A program made the translations under genes and the position numbers. Positions 51,384 through 61,356 of a stretch of DNA of 64,000 nucleotides are shown here, one piece after another. The stretch's first letter is position 1, and each line of letters starts with the position of its first letter. This DNA is from GCA-2746605 sp963704835 (GTDB lineage: Bacteria > Bacteroidota > Ignavibacteria > Ignavibacteriales > Melioribacteraceae). Under the pieces are notes generated by a model. It saw only the letters and a list, made by a program, of their open reading frames with translations. It had not been told where the DNA came from and ran no database searches. Where the stretch lies: assembly GCA_963704835.1 (NCBI GenBank), contig CAVPHW010000020.1, forward strand, positions 248,001 through 312,000, written 5' to 3'.

Positions 51384-53831
51384 ATGAAGTTACTTATATC
51401 AATTCTACTTTTTATTAATTCCATAATCATTGGTCAGAATATTTTACTAGAGGGCCAAGTAATAGATTCAAAAACTTTACAGCCACTTGTTTCAGCAAAT
51501 ATATTTATTATTAATAGTAATGTTGGAACTGTGGCAAATGCTAATGGTGAATTTATTTTAAATGGGAATTTTGAAGAAAATGATTCATTATATATTGGAT
51601 TTGTTGGTTATTCCAAAATAAAACTGTCTGTCAAAGATTTCAATAATTCAGATAAGATTATTAAACTTGAATACGCGAGCTATGCTTTATCGCCAATAAT
51701 AATTTCCGGCATAATGGCAAAAGAGGGGATAACTCCTGCTTCATTTTCAAATATCGAAAGAAAACACATTGAAGAGCAGTATACTATTCAAGATATACCA
51801 GAATACCTATCATATCTTCCATCAATAACATCATATTCAGAAAGTGGCAATGGAATTGGATATAACTATATAAGTATTAGAGGATTTGGACAAAGAAGGA
51901 TTGCTATTTCGGTTAATGGAATACCTCAAAACGATCCTGAAGACCATAATGTTTATTGGTTAGATTTTAATGATCTATTAGAAAGTACCGAAATAATTCA
52001 GGTTCAACGTGGTTCGGGTGCAGGAGCCATTGGATATCCTGCTATTGGAGGTTCAATAAATATTATTACTTCACCTTTTTCTGATAAACTGGATATTAAT
52101 TTAACTTCATCATTAGGTAGTTATAATACTCGAAAATATAGCGCTAAATTTTCAAGCGGTTTGATTGATAAGAAGTATTCAATCTATTTTAAAATCTCAA
52201 AAACTTTAAGTGATGGATACAGAGACAATAGTTGGGTCGATTTTAACTCTTACCATGTTTCGGTTGCGAGATATGATAATAATCTTACAACACAAATAAA
52301 TTTATACGGTGGACCTATCTCTGATGGACTTGCATTTTATGGTCTGCCAAAGGAATTTATTAAAGATAAAAAATTGAGAAGAACAAATTTTGTAACCTCA
52401 AGAGAAATAGAAAATTTTTCTCAACCACATTATGAATTGCTAAATGAAATATCTTTAGGAGACAATTTTAAATTAAACAATGCTATATTTTTTGTTTCAG
52501 GCGATGGATTTTTTGACTATGATGGTTCATGGTCAATTTTTTATGATGATTATTTTAGACTAAAAATGAATGGATTTGATTCATCCAAAATTCCTGGGAA
52601 TGCTTTAATCCGGGCAGAAGTTAGCAATAAGCAATGGGGTGTGATCCCAAGGCTAACATGGGAGCATGACCGAGGGACTTTAGTAATGGGAATTGAGTAT
52701 AGAAATCATAGATCAAAACATTGGGGAAATATAAGATTTGCTGATAATCTTCCATCCAATGTTTCACAAGACTATCAATATTATTATTATGATGGTGGAA
52801 AGAATATCCTGAATTATTTCATTAATGAGGATTATAATTTATCAGAAAAGATTAATGTTTTAGGAGAACTTCAATTTGCATATCATAATTATAAGTTATT
52901 AAATGAAAAGTATTTATCTAACGATATATCAAGTGATGGTTTATATATAAATCCCAGATTCGGTTTGAATTATAAATTTAATAATTCGCTCAATTCATAC
53001 TTTTCATATTCAAGAGTAACTAGAGAGCCTAGATTAAAAAACTATTATGATGCGGCCGAATCCAGTGGGGGAGCAATCCCTCAGTTTGAGCAAGATAGAT
53101 TTGGTAATTTTGATTACGATAAACCACTTGTAACTCCTGAAATTATGAATGATTTTGAAGTGGGAGCACGTTATGCTAATCCAGAAATGGTTTTAAACTT
53201 AAATTTATACTATATGTTATTTTCTGATGAGATTGTTAATAATGGACAGCTCGATAGATTTGGGCAGCCGGTTACAGGAAATGTTGATAAGTCAATTCAT
53301 TTAGGAGTTGAATTAGAGAGCATTTTTAAGTTTAGTAAAATATTTGAACTTGCTATAAATGGCGCATATAGTAAAAATTATATTAGCAAAGGAGTTACCT
53401 TTATAAATTCTTCTGATGTAGAAGGAAATGATATTGTCCGAGAAATAAGTTTGGTCAATAATTCAATTTCTGGATTTCCTGATGTAACTTTAAATGCAAT
53501 CTTTAGTGGGAATTACAAAGGGTTCTTATTCCAACTTAGTGGAAAGTATGTTGGGAATTATTTCTCAGATAACTATGACGTGAATTTGGAGAACTTATTA
53601 ATTCAAAACCCAAATTTTGTTTATTATAAGGATAATAAAGTTGAACCATATTTCTTAACCAATTTTGCAGGAAGCTATGAATTTAAAATGAACCCAGTAT
53701 TTAATTCAGTAAAATTATTTATTCAAGTGAATAATATTTTTAATAATTTGTTTGCCGCTCATGCATCCGGTGGAGATTTTTTTCCGGCAGCTGAAAGGAA
53801 TTATTTAACAGGCATTAAAGTCGGGATTTAG
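51384..53831 (+). CDS. TonB-dependent receptor, predicted thiamine uptake
   Basis: The 815-residue protein has a signal peptide (LLISILLFINSIIIGQN) and a carboxypeptidase-regulatory-like domain (about 23-105, LEGQVIDSKTLQPLVSANIF). The plug follows (IPEYLSYLPSITSYSESGNG, YISIRGFGQRRIAISVNGIP, VQRGSGAGAIGYPAIGGSIN), and the barrel ends NIFNNLFAAHASGGDFFPAA...YLTGIKVGI. It is the first gene after the TPP riboswitch. In Bacteroidota, TPP-controlled TonB receptors are predicted thiamine transporters (OMR1 type), so thiamine or a precursor is the likely ligand. Confidence 0.92.
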   Translation: MKLLISILLFINSIIIGQNILLEGQVIDSKTLQPLVSANIFIINSNVGTVANANGEFILNGNFEENDSLYIGFVGYSKIKLSVKDFNNSDKIIKLEYASYALSPIIISGIMAKEGITPASFSNIERKHIEEQYTIQDIPEYLSYLPSITSYSESGNGIGYNYISIRGFGQRRIAISVNGIPQNDPEDHNVYWLDFNDLLESTEIIQVQRGSGAGAIGYPAIGGSINIITSPFSDKLDINLTSSLGSYNTRKYSAKFSSGLIDKKYSIYFKISKTLSDGYRDNSWVDFNSYHVSVARYDNNLTTQINLYGGPISDGLAFYGLPKEFIKDKKLRRTNFVTSREIENFSQPHYELLNEISLGDNFKLNNAIFFVSGDGFFDYDGSWSIFYDDYFRLKMNGFDSSKIPGNALIRAEVSNKQWGVIPRLTWEHDRGTLVMGIEYRNHRSKHWGNIRFADNLPSNVSQDYQYYYYDGGKNILNYFINEDYNLSEKINVLGELQFAYHNYKLLNEKYLSNDISSDGLYINPRFGLNYKFNNSLNSYFSYSRVTREPRLKNYYDAAESSGGAIPQFEQDRFGNFDYDKPLVTPEIMNDFEVGARYANPEMVLNLNLYYMLFSDEIVNNGQLDRFGQPVTGNVDKSIHLGVELESIFKFSKIFELAINGAYSKNYISKGVTFINSSDVEGNDIVREISLVNNSISGFPDVTLNAIFSGNYKGFLFQLSGKYVGNYFSDNYDVNLENLLIQNPNFVYYKDNKVEPYFLTNFAGSYEFKMNPVFNSVKLFIQVNNIFNNLFAAHASGGDFFPAAERNYLTGIKVGI

Positions 53832-53863
53832 TAATTTTAGATGTAAGTTAAATTTGAGTTCAA

Positions 53864-54521
53864 ATGAAGAAAAAAGCGATAATTTTAGCGAATGGTGATC
53901 TACCTACAAAATATCAATTAAAGTATTTTCAAAAAATGAGATATAATACTTTAATTTGCGCTGATGGAGGCGCTAATTCTGCAAAAAAATTGTGTATTGT
54001 TCCAGATTACATAATTGGTGATCTGGATTCAATTACAGAAGATAATCTTAATTTTTTTGCACAAAAATCAATTATTCTAAGAATAAAAAGGCAAAATGAT
54101 ACAGATGTTGAAAAATCACTAAAATTCTTGATTAAAAACAAATATACCGATGTTTTACTGCTTGGAGCAACCGGAGATAGACTTGATCATTCCATTTGTA
54201 ATTTAGGTATTGTATTTAAGTTCTATGATAGAATTAAGGTTTCAATATTACATAAAAAGTCCTATCTTACAGCCATATTCTGGAAGTGTAATCTTAAATA
54301 CGATCAAAGGCGAGACAGTTTCCCTTTATGGCTTAAATGAAGAAACCATAATTATTTCCAAAGGATTAAAGTATTGCTTAAAAAATGAATCTCTTCCTTT
54401 CGGGCTGCGAGAAAGCACTAGTAATATTGCTAATGCAAGTAGAATTGAGCTGCTAATTAAGGGTGGAGTAGTCTTGGTTATTAGAGATTTTAAAACAATG
54501 GTTAAAAATGATCTCTTTTAG
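53864..54521 (+). CDS. thiN: Thiamine pyrophosphokinase, frameshifted as given
   Basis: The first frame (53864-54340) has the catalytic half: ICADGGANSAKKL, DYIIGDLDSITEDNL, KRQNDTDVEKSLKFLI and LLGATGDRLDHSICNLG. The C-terminal thiamine-binding half is in the +1 frame up to 54521: PYSGSVILNTIKGETVSLYG, LKYCLKNESLPFGLREST and SNIANASRIELLIKGGVVLV. Removing one A from the run at 54254-54258 gives SILHKSPILQPYSGSV and joins them into about 218 residues, the normal length. The enzyme makes TPP from thiamine and ATP, completing salvage after uptake. Whether the extra base is real cannot be decided here. The SSF gene overlaps the end by 14 bases. Confidence 0.88.
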
Positions 54522-55941
54522 CTCAATTGATCTTGTTATTGTTTTTGGGTTTCTATTCATTTCTGTAGTAATAGGGTTCTTTGCTTCAAATAAAAAATCT
54601 GCCTCCAATGATGGGTATTTACTTTCTGGGAGAAATGTAGGTTTTATTCTATTTGTACTTACTAACGTAGCAACTTGGTATGGTGGAATTTTGGGCGTTG
54701 GGGAGTTTGCTTACCGATATGGTTTAGTAAGTTGGCTAACACAAGGGTTACCGTATTATATTTTTGCAATTGTATTCGCATTATTATTTGCAAAAAAAAT
54801 TAGATCTGCTTCATTATATACAATACCAGATAAATTAGAGCAAGTCTATGGAAAAAAAGTTAGCCTTTTATCTAGTGGAATTATCTTTATTTTAGTTTCA
54901 CCTGCACCATATCTACTTATTCTAGCTCAAATAATTTCGTTGGTTTTTGGAGTAGACTATTTTTTTGCTCTAATAATAGGAGCTATCGCTTCAAGCATAT
55001 ATTTAGTGAAAGGTGGATATAATTCAAATATTTGGGTTGATGCGTTTTCTTTTTTTGTGATGTTCATAGGTTTTATCATTATAGTTTTTGTAGCAAACAG
55101 TAACTATGGCGGAGCGGATTTTCTTGTAAATAATTTACCCGAGGCACACCTTACTATAACAGGTGGAACTTCCTTCACATTTATTTTTGTTTGGTTTTTA
55201 ATAGCACTTTGGACTTTTACAGATCCTGGTTTTCATCAAAGATGCTATTCAGCAAAAAATGGCAATGTAGCAAAATGGGGAATTATCGTATCAGTTTTTT
55301 TTTGGATAATTTTTGATTTTTTAACAAATACAACAGGACTTTATGCACGAACAATTCTACCAAATTTGAATAATCCCGTTTTAGCTTTCCCTCATCTTGC
55401 AGAAAAAATTCTTACTCCCGGATTGAAAGGATTATTTTTTGCTGCTTTAATTGCCACGGTTGCATCAACTTTGAACAGCTTCATTTTTTTAAGTGCTACA
55501 ACATTTAGTAGAGATTTTGTTTTTCGTATAAAATCATTCACTTTTAATAAACAACTAAATAATGATGGAAAGCAATTAGAATTTAATTTGATATATTATA
55601 CTCGAGTTGGAATTTTTGTTACTCTAATCATTTCAATTATTATTGCTTATTTTTTTCAATCTGTTGTTGAGCTTTGGTATACTATCGGAAGTATTGCAAT
55701 TCCAGGCTTAATTATAATTGTTATATCTTCTTATTATCCAAAAATTAAAGTCGGTAAAAATATTGCGCTTTTAGAAATTATTGGAGGAATTTCAACTAGT
55801 TTAATTTGGTTTTTTATTAGAAGATATTTTGGTGCAGATAATATATTATCTGAAATTGAACCTATGATAGTTGGATTAACTTTTGCTTTTTCAGTCCATA
55901 TTGGTGGATTAGCACTTACACAAAAAAAAAGCCAGACATAA
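54508..55941 (+). CDS. Sodium:solute symporter (SSF family), predicted thiamine transporter
   Basis: The 477-residue protein has about 13 hydrophobic segments and SSF family features: IDLVIVFGFLFISVVIGFFA, GYLLSGRNVGFILFVLTNVA, TWYGGILGVGEFAYRYGLVS and ALWTFTDPGFHQRCYSAKNG. It overlaps the thiamine pyrophosphokinase gene by 14 bases and lies in the same TPP-riboswitch operon behind an outer-membrane receptor. The sequence family alone does not give the substrate; the operon context points to thiamine or its pyrimidine. It occupies the slot where Bacteroidota often have PnuT. Confidence 0.85.
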   Translation: MISFSSIDLVIVFGFLFISVVIGFFASNKKSASNDGYLLSGRNVGFILFVLTNVATWYGGILGVGEFAYRYGLVSWLTQGLPYYIFAIVFALLFAKKIRSASLYTIPDKLEQVYGKKVSLLSSGIIFILVSPAPYLLILAQIISLVFGVDYFFALIIGAIASSIYLVKGGYNSNIWVDAFSFFVMFIGFIIIVFVANSNYGGADFLVNNLPEAHLTITGGTSFTFIFVWFLIALWTFTDPGFHQRCYSAKNGNVAKWGIIVSVFFWIIFDFLTNTTGLYARTILPNLNNPVLAFPHLAEKILTPGLKGLFFAALIATVASTLNSFIFLSATTFSRDFVFRIKSFTFNKQLNNDGKQLEFNLIYYTRVGIFVTLIISIIIAYFFQSVVELWYTIGSIAIPGLIIIVISSYYPKIKVGKNIALLEIIGGISTSLIWFFIRRYFGADNILSEIEPMIVGLTFAFSVHIGGLALTQKKSQT

Positions 55942-55955
55942 TGCCTGGCTTTTAA
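55929..55955. terminator. Bidirectional terminator between convergent genes
   Basis: AAGCCAG (55929-55935) pairs with CTGGCTT (55945-55951). A run of nine A precedes it and T follows it, so it works in both directions. The stem contains the stop codon of the symporter gene and lies 20-50 bases after the end of the minus-strand T9SS gene. Confidence 0.8.
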
Positions 55956-55976
55956 CTTCATAAAAAAACACTTAAC

Positions 55977-58567
55977 TTATTTCAGTAAAAGCATTTTCTT
56001 TGTAACAACATTATTGTTACTATTCAATCTGTAGATATAAGTTCCACTTGCCAAGTTAGAAGCATCAAAGCTATAAGAATAAGATCCAGCTTTTAATGCC
56101 TTGTTATTAACTAAATTAGCAACTTCTCTTCCCAAGATATCATAAATTCTCAAATCAACAACTGATTGTTCTGGTAAACCAAAACTAATTGTTGTTGTAG
56201 GATTAAATGGGTTTGGATAGTTTTGATCAACAAAGAACTTAGCTGGAATACTTGTTTCTAACACCAACTGGAATAATTGCATTAACAATTGTTATAGTAA
56301 AGTTTATCTTTACTTGTAGCTTGTTTTGTTGTTGCATCAAGAACAATTACATTCCATTCAACAGTTATTGAATCAGCACCATTCATAAGTGCAAGAATAT
56401 CAAGAGCACTTATAGTTACTTTAGGCTCAGCTGATTCAGCAGTGAACAACGCTGGAAGAACTACAAATTGATAACCAACAACGTCGTTGTTTAAATCAAC
56501 TGCAGCTTCCCAAGTTAATTCAAACGTATCGCTTGAATCTTTAATTTCGACAACAGAATTATTTGCAGGTGTTAGCAACGCAAAAGGTAGTGGAGCAACT
56601 TTAACATCTTGAGTAATTTCAGCATATCTCAATAATGTAATTTGGTATCCACCTGAAGCTGGAGTATTACTATCAAATTGTGTAGCAACACCAACTATAT
56701 CAACTGGCCAAACTGGTTCTGCACCATCATCAACATCTGTATCTTTATCAACTCTTGCAACTAATTCAGATCCAGTACCTGTCCATACCATAAGATTTGC
56801 ATCCTTTGTTGGTAAAGGCCATGCAGGAGAGGTTGCAGTTTTTGCAACACCACTAATCTTTATCATTGTGCCTTCGTACATTTCAGCTTTTGCTAAATAA
56901 TCATCAATAGTTAAGGTTTTAACCAAAACTGCTCTTGAACTATCAACGAAAACAACATCAGTTGTTGGATCTACAACTTCAATTTCATTTAACCCACTAT
57001 ATTGAATTATTTTGCCGGTAACTATAACTCTATCACCAACTTTTAGTGTTGCAGGAGCTGGTTTACCACCTGCATACATTTGTAGACCACCAGTAGCATC
57101 TTGGATGTAGATTTGCATACTGCTACTTGAAAGCGATTTGTTTAATACAACCCCAGAAACAGTAACAGTTTCATTTAACATATCTGGAACAAAATCACCG
57201 TTTAAATCCTTTTTAGCTTCAGCGATTGTTAATAGATCTGTAGTTGGAACTAAATCTAAAATAACCAAAGGAACTGGAGCAGTAGCGGGAATACCAGAAT
57301 ACATAACTTCTAATTCTGGATCAGCATCAACGTTGCCTAAACTTATTACATCATATCTACCACCGCTAGCAAATAGCATTTCATCTATTCTAGAGATATA
57401 GTAGTTAGCTGGATCAGTAATATCACCATCTTGGTACTCTACTCTATAAATAGCAGCATTAGGAGTTCCACCTCTTGTTCCAAAAACGTAATCCAAGTTT
57501 CCGTCCCCATCAATATCACCAACATCACCACCGTAAAGACGACCGCCAGCACCAACATGAGGACCTAAATCTGCAATCATAGTTGTTGTTAATGCAGAAC
57601 CGTCAAATTGTAATAAAAATGTTTGAGGATTTGCAGAACCATAACCATTTACAATAATTTCTTTAGTTCCATCGCCATCAATATCAACAACAGCAGAAGA
57701 TTTCCAAGAGCCTGTTGGAACAGCATTTGCAACTACTGGAAGAGAAGTATAAACACCATTAGCATGTACAATTGGAGTTACATTTCCACCATCATGAATA
57801 AGAAGAATACGCACTATCTACAACAGCTATATCATAAATTGTACCGGCAGCAATTGTTAAAGTTGCATCCAAACCGGAAACTTCCATAGTAAATGTTTCT
57901 GAACCATCACCATTATCTGGAATATTATCAACACCAATAACGCCAAATCTTTCAGCACCTGGCTCTATGCACCAAACACTAATTCTAAATCACCATCAAA
58001 ATCAACATCTGTTAAATGCCATCTAAAAGGTCTTAAATTATAATTTGATGTTTCAATAATTGCCCACATTGCATTCGGATCATAATTACCATTACCATCA
58101 TCAATACCCATAACGTCAGAGCCATCACCTTTTGATTCATATACAACTAATCTAGTATAAATAGTATCACCACCAGCCACCATTGTTACAGGCCCAAAGA
58201 TAATTTCCATTTTACCATCGCCATCCCAATCTCCGTATGTTAAACCTGGCCAAGTATTTTGTGCCCTAAGAAAAGTTAATTCAGTTGTCCATACTCTCAC
58301 CCAACCTGATCCATCATTTTCATATTTATGAATTCTTGGGGTTAGATCTTTACCGACAATATCAGACCAGTCATTATTTACAGAATAGATTTCCATCATT
58401 CCATCGCCATCAAAATCTACTCCAGAAATTACGCCGCCTAATCCACCAACGTCATTGGTGTCAAGTGGAATTACTGCACTTCTAGTAAAAACATCATACT
58501 GAGCATTTAGTGCAGATGATAAAAACAGAATTGTTAGAATGAGAAATGTAGCGTTAAGTCTTCTCAT
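55977..58567 (-). pseudogene. T9SS-sorted FG-GAP repeat protein, broken by about four frameshifts
   Basis: The gene starts at 58567 with a perfect AAGGAGG and a signal peptide (LNATFLILTILFLSSALNAQ). It encodes FG-GAP/VCBS-like beta-propeller repeats (GVDFDGDGMMEIYSV, YGDWDGDGKMEIIFG, VVDIDGDGTKEIIVNGYG), an OB-fold-like domain (about 57200-56600, ETVTVSGVVLNKSLS), an Ig-like domain and a T9SS sorting domain (KFFVDQNYPNPFNPTTTISF). The frame changes near 57971 (one base missing), 57806 (one extra), 56293 (one extra) and 56262 (one extra). Between the shifts the translation stays coherent, for example EPGAERFGVIGVDNIPDNGD between the first two. So the damage is recent or is a sequence error. 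Confidence 0.75.
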
Positions 58568-58603
58568 ATTGCCTCCTTATATTAGTTTGTGAATGAGTGA
58601 AAA

Positions 58604-60058
58604 TTACTTTAGCAAAGTCATTTTGCCAGCAAACTTTTTACTTCCAACATAAAGTTGGTAAATATAATTACCAGATGCAAGATTTGAAGCATCAAAAGTA
58701 ATTTTATATGAGCCAGCTGCTAAACTAGCTGAGTTTATTAAATTTGTGATCAACTCTCCATTTAGATTGTAAATTTTTAGAGAAACTTCATCTAGTTTAT
58801 TAAGCTGAAATTCAATTGTTGTTGTTGGGTTAAACGGATTTGGATAATTTTGCTTTAGTGAAATTTCAGTTGGAATAATATCATTTATAATTTCAACACC
58901 AGTAATAGTTAACTCAACAACCGGTAATTCGCCCGAGTATAGCCATTTATCAACAGTCCATCCATACCAAGATTGCGTATAGAGATTGTAATTTTCATCA
59001 AAATCAACAGCATAATTTGAAGCATAACCAGATGCCAAATTTTCAGAATTATGATTAGAATACTGACCTTCAATTGCTAAATTCCATTCGGCAGTATTCA
59101 CTGTGTCCAATACTTCGCCAGTATTAGGATTTACGATGTATATTCTTCCATAAGAATAACCATTAGTTTCACCACTGACGAAACTAGCATCATGTGCAAC
59201 AAAAAGTAAATTTTTATTAGGCATTAATTGTAATCCAAATGGTCCAACTTTTAACGGTCCATCAACTGCTTGAAATTCTCCATCAACTGAAAAGTTAAAA
59301 CCATCATAGAGCGAATAACCATTTACAGGATCGCCGACATAACAATAAACCTTATTTTCATTCCAGTTACTAACATAAACCACAGTTCCGTCATTATTGA
59401 CTGTTATTCCTCTATTTGAGCCATTATCGGGTAAGGTTATACTTTGTAGGACTTTTCCAGATTTTCCATTTGAAGCCCATTTGGGGATTGTGTTTGGATC
59501 TTCCAAAACAATAAAAGAACCAGTGTTTGTAGAATCACCTGGCTTAGTTACATAAACACGTCCATTGCCATCAATATCAATCGCCCAAACATAAGAATCC
59601 AATTTGAATCTTTGAGGATAAGAAAAAATACTGTCATTTTTTACTTCAAAAACTAAAATACTATTACTTATTGTATCGTTGTTCGGAACAAAAACAAGGT
59701 TACCTTTAGAAGCAATATCATTAACATCGAACATAAATTCTTGATCAAACAAATTTATCCATTTTGTTTTCCTGTCTACTTCTTGGTATGGAATATTTCC
59801 TAATCTACCTGAATTCTTTCCAGCATTTTGAAATCCAACTAGGTAATGTGCGTTTGCACTTCCTCTATTAACAACAGCAACAAATGAATCTTCTGCTAAT
59901 GCTGTGACAGAAATAACATTGTACCCAATACTGTTTAATGAATCAGGACTATCAGAAGTAACATATTCAACAGACCATTCACCATCAAATGATTGAGCAA
60001 AGTAGGATGTAGAAATAAAAAATAAAACTAAAAGTATTAATCTGTAAATTATTTTCAT
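58604..60058 (-). CDS. T9SS-sorted beta-propeller (NHL/SMP-30-like) protein
   Basis: The 484-residue protein starts at 60058 with GGAG upstream and a signal peptide (LILLVLFFISTSYFAQS). Its middle is a beta-propeller with repeats such as VWAIDIDGNGRVYVTKPGDS, NRGITVNNDGTVVYVSNWNE and GPFGLQLMPNKNLLFVAHDA. The C-terminal 85 residues are a T9SS type A domain (EISLKQNYPNPFNPTTTIEF to AGKMTLLK). It is probably a surface or secreted binding protein; no catalytic residues are evident. The frameshifted FG-GAP gene follows 36 bases downstream in the same direction, so the two form an operon of secreted proteins. Confidence 0.82.
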   Translation of the reverse strand: MKIIYRLILLVLFFISTSYFAQSFDGEWSVEYVTSDSPDSLNSIGYNVISVTALAEDSFVAVVNRGSANAHYLVGFQNAGKNSGRLGNIPYQEVDRKTKWINLFDQEFMFDVNDIASKGNLVFVPNNDTISNSILVFEVKNDSIFSYPQRFKLDSYVWAIDIDGNGRVYVTKPGDSTNTGSFIVLEDPNTIPKWASNGKSGKVLQSITLPDNGSNRGITVNNDGTVVYVSNWNENKVYCYVGDPVNGYSLYDGFNFSVDGEFQAVDGPLKVGPFGLQLMPNKNLLFVAHDASFVSGETNGYSYGRIYIVNPNTGEVLDTVNTAEWNLAIEGQYSNHNSENLASGYASNYAVDFDENYNLYTQSWYGWTVDKWLYSGELPVVELTITGVEIINDIIPTEISLKQNYPNPFNPTTTIEFQLNKLDEVSLKIYNLNGELITNLINSASLAAGSYKITFDASNLASGNYIYQLYVGSKKFAGKMTLLK

Positions 60059-60093
60059 TTTTTCTCCAATTTCAATTGAAAATTTTTAGGTCA

Positions 60094-60122
60094 AGATAAT
60101 TATTTTCAAATAATAAAGTCAA
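60094..60122 (-). promoter_or_regulatory. Putative promoter of the two T9SS cargo genes
   Basis: On the minus strand TTGACT (60122-60117), 17 bases, then TTATCT (60099-60094) would start transcription about 30 bases before the ATG at 60058. The -35 box and spacing match the promoter at 660-688. Confidence 0.45.
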
Positions 60123-60311
60123 GGTAAAGTATTACTAATATAAATAAAATTAATACCGATAATGGTATAAAGAGTGATATAAAACAAATTATTAAATAAA
60201 TCATTGCTATTTCAATAAACGTTCACCTTTTTAATACTTAAAATTGTTTAGATAATAATACAATCGCAAAATATTGTTTCATGTACACTAAAAATTATAT
60301 TATTATTTTTC

Positions 60312-60340
60312 TTGACTTATTTATCGGATTGAATTATTTT
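60312..60340 (+). promoter_or_regulatory. Putative promoter of the small exported protein gene
   Basis: TTGACT (60312-60317), 17 bases, then TATTTT (60335-60340) sits directly before the start codon at 60348. The predicted transcription start falls at or next to the ATG. Confidence 0.45.
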
Positions 60341-60347
60341 AAAAAGT

Positions 60348-60752
60348 ATGAAATTAATATCTAAAATTTCTCTTGTGTTTCTCATTTCTCTTACCACACT
60401 TATAAGTGGTACATTAATTCACAGATTTGTTGCCGAAAGTAATGGTGAAAACATTACACTCATTTGGGAAACAAGTGTTGAAGAGAATATCAAGCAATTT
60501 GAAATTTTAAGAGGACCTGACAAAGACAATTTGGCTCCTATTGCTGTTGTCAATGCTAAAGGTAATAATTCTAGTTATACCTATATTGATGAAAATGCTT
60601 ATAAAACATCTGCATCGTTTTATGCTTATGGTTTAGTTTTGGTTGATAATTCTGGCAGTAGATCAAATGTTGTACTTCGCACTCAAATTATGCACGATAA
60701 AGTCTCTGGATTCAAAAGAACCTGGGGAAGTATTAAAGCTCTATTCCGTTAA
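60348..60752 (+). CDS. Small exported FN3-like protein
   Basis: The 134-residue protein has a signal peptide (LISKISLVFLISLTTLISG) and a single fibronectin-III-like beta-sandwich (ENITLIWETSVEENIKQFEI, SYTYIDENAYKTSASFYAYG), ending in a basic tail. No enzyme motif is present. There is no Shine-Dalgarno sequence, and the putative promoter almost touches the start codon. maf starts 21 bases after it. Function is unknown; the fold suggests extracellular or envelope binding. Confidence 0.75.
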   Translation: MKLISKISLVFLISLTTLISGTLIHRFVAESNGENITLIWETSVEENIKQFEILRGPDKDNLAPIAVVNAKGNNSSYTYIDENAYKTSASFYAYGLVLVDNSGSRSNVVLRTQIMHDKVSGFKRTWGSIKALFR

Positions 60753-60773
60753 TTTTCCTTTCTCCAAACCTTT

Positions 60774-61352
60774 ATGGTTAAATTTTCCGAAACACTTTAT
60801 CTAGCTTCCAAGTCACCAAGAAGGATTCAAATGCTGCAATCACTTGGTATTCCGTTTAAACTAGTTCCTATTGACCTAAATGAAATTTTACAAAAAGATT
60901 CAACACCACTTAACAACGTTAAAAGGCTCGCGACTGAAAAATGTTCAAAAGCATTTGATTCTGTTGATGAAGGAATTGTAATTGCTGCAGATACAATAGT
61001 TGTCCTGGAGAATGAAATAATTTCCAAACCAAAATCAAAAATAGATGCTAAAAGAATATTGCAAAAGCTTAGTGGAAAATCTCATTTCGTTTACACTGGT
61101 TTTGCAATCGGTAATGCTAGGACTAAGAAAATTATTGTAGACCACGAAAGAACAACGGTTTCTTTTTACACACTTACTGAAAAAGAAATTAAGCAATACA
61201 TTGGGACAGGAAGCCCAATGGATAAGGCAGGTGCTTATGGAATTCAAGATGATTATGGAATGTTCTTTGTTAAAAAAATTAATGGATGTTATAATAATGT
61301 TGTAGGATTCCCTATAGCAAAGATTTTCAAAACACTTGAAAACTTAATGTGA
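60774..61352 (+). CDS. maf: Maf-like nucleoside triphosphate pyrophosphatase
   Basis: The 192-residue protein has the Maf motifs: YLASKSPRRIQMLQSLGIPF, VIAADTIVVLENEIISKPKS, LSGKSHFVYTGFAI and SPMDKAGAYGIQDDYGMFFV. Family members hydrolyse dTTP/UTP (YhdE type) or modified nucleotides to monophosphates, probably for housecleaning. It is intact and of normal length. A YbhN-like membrane protein follows four bases later. Confidence 0.93.
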   Translation: MVKFSETLYLASKSPRRIQMLQSLGIPFKLVPIDLNEILQKDSTPLNNVKRLATEKCSKAFDSVDEGIVIAADTIVVLENEIISKPKSKIDAKRILQKLSGKSHFVYTGFAIGNARTKKIIVDHERTTVSFYTLTEKEIKQYIGTGSPMDKAGAYGIQDDYGMFFVKKINGCYNNVVGFPIAKIFKTLENLM

Positions 61353-61356
61353 GATT

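Noticed and set aside
57138..57401. Plus-strand open frames inside the FG-GAP gene
   Set aside because: They are antisense to a coherent beta-propeller/OB-fold reading and lack ribosome-binding sites.
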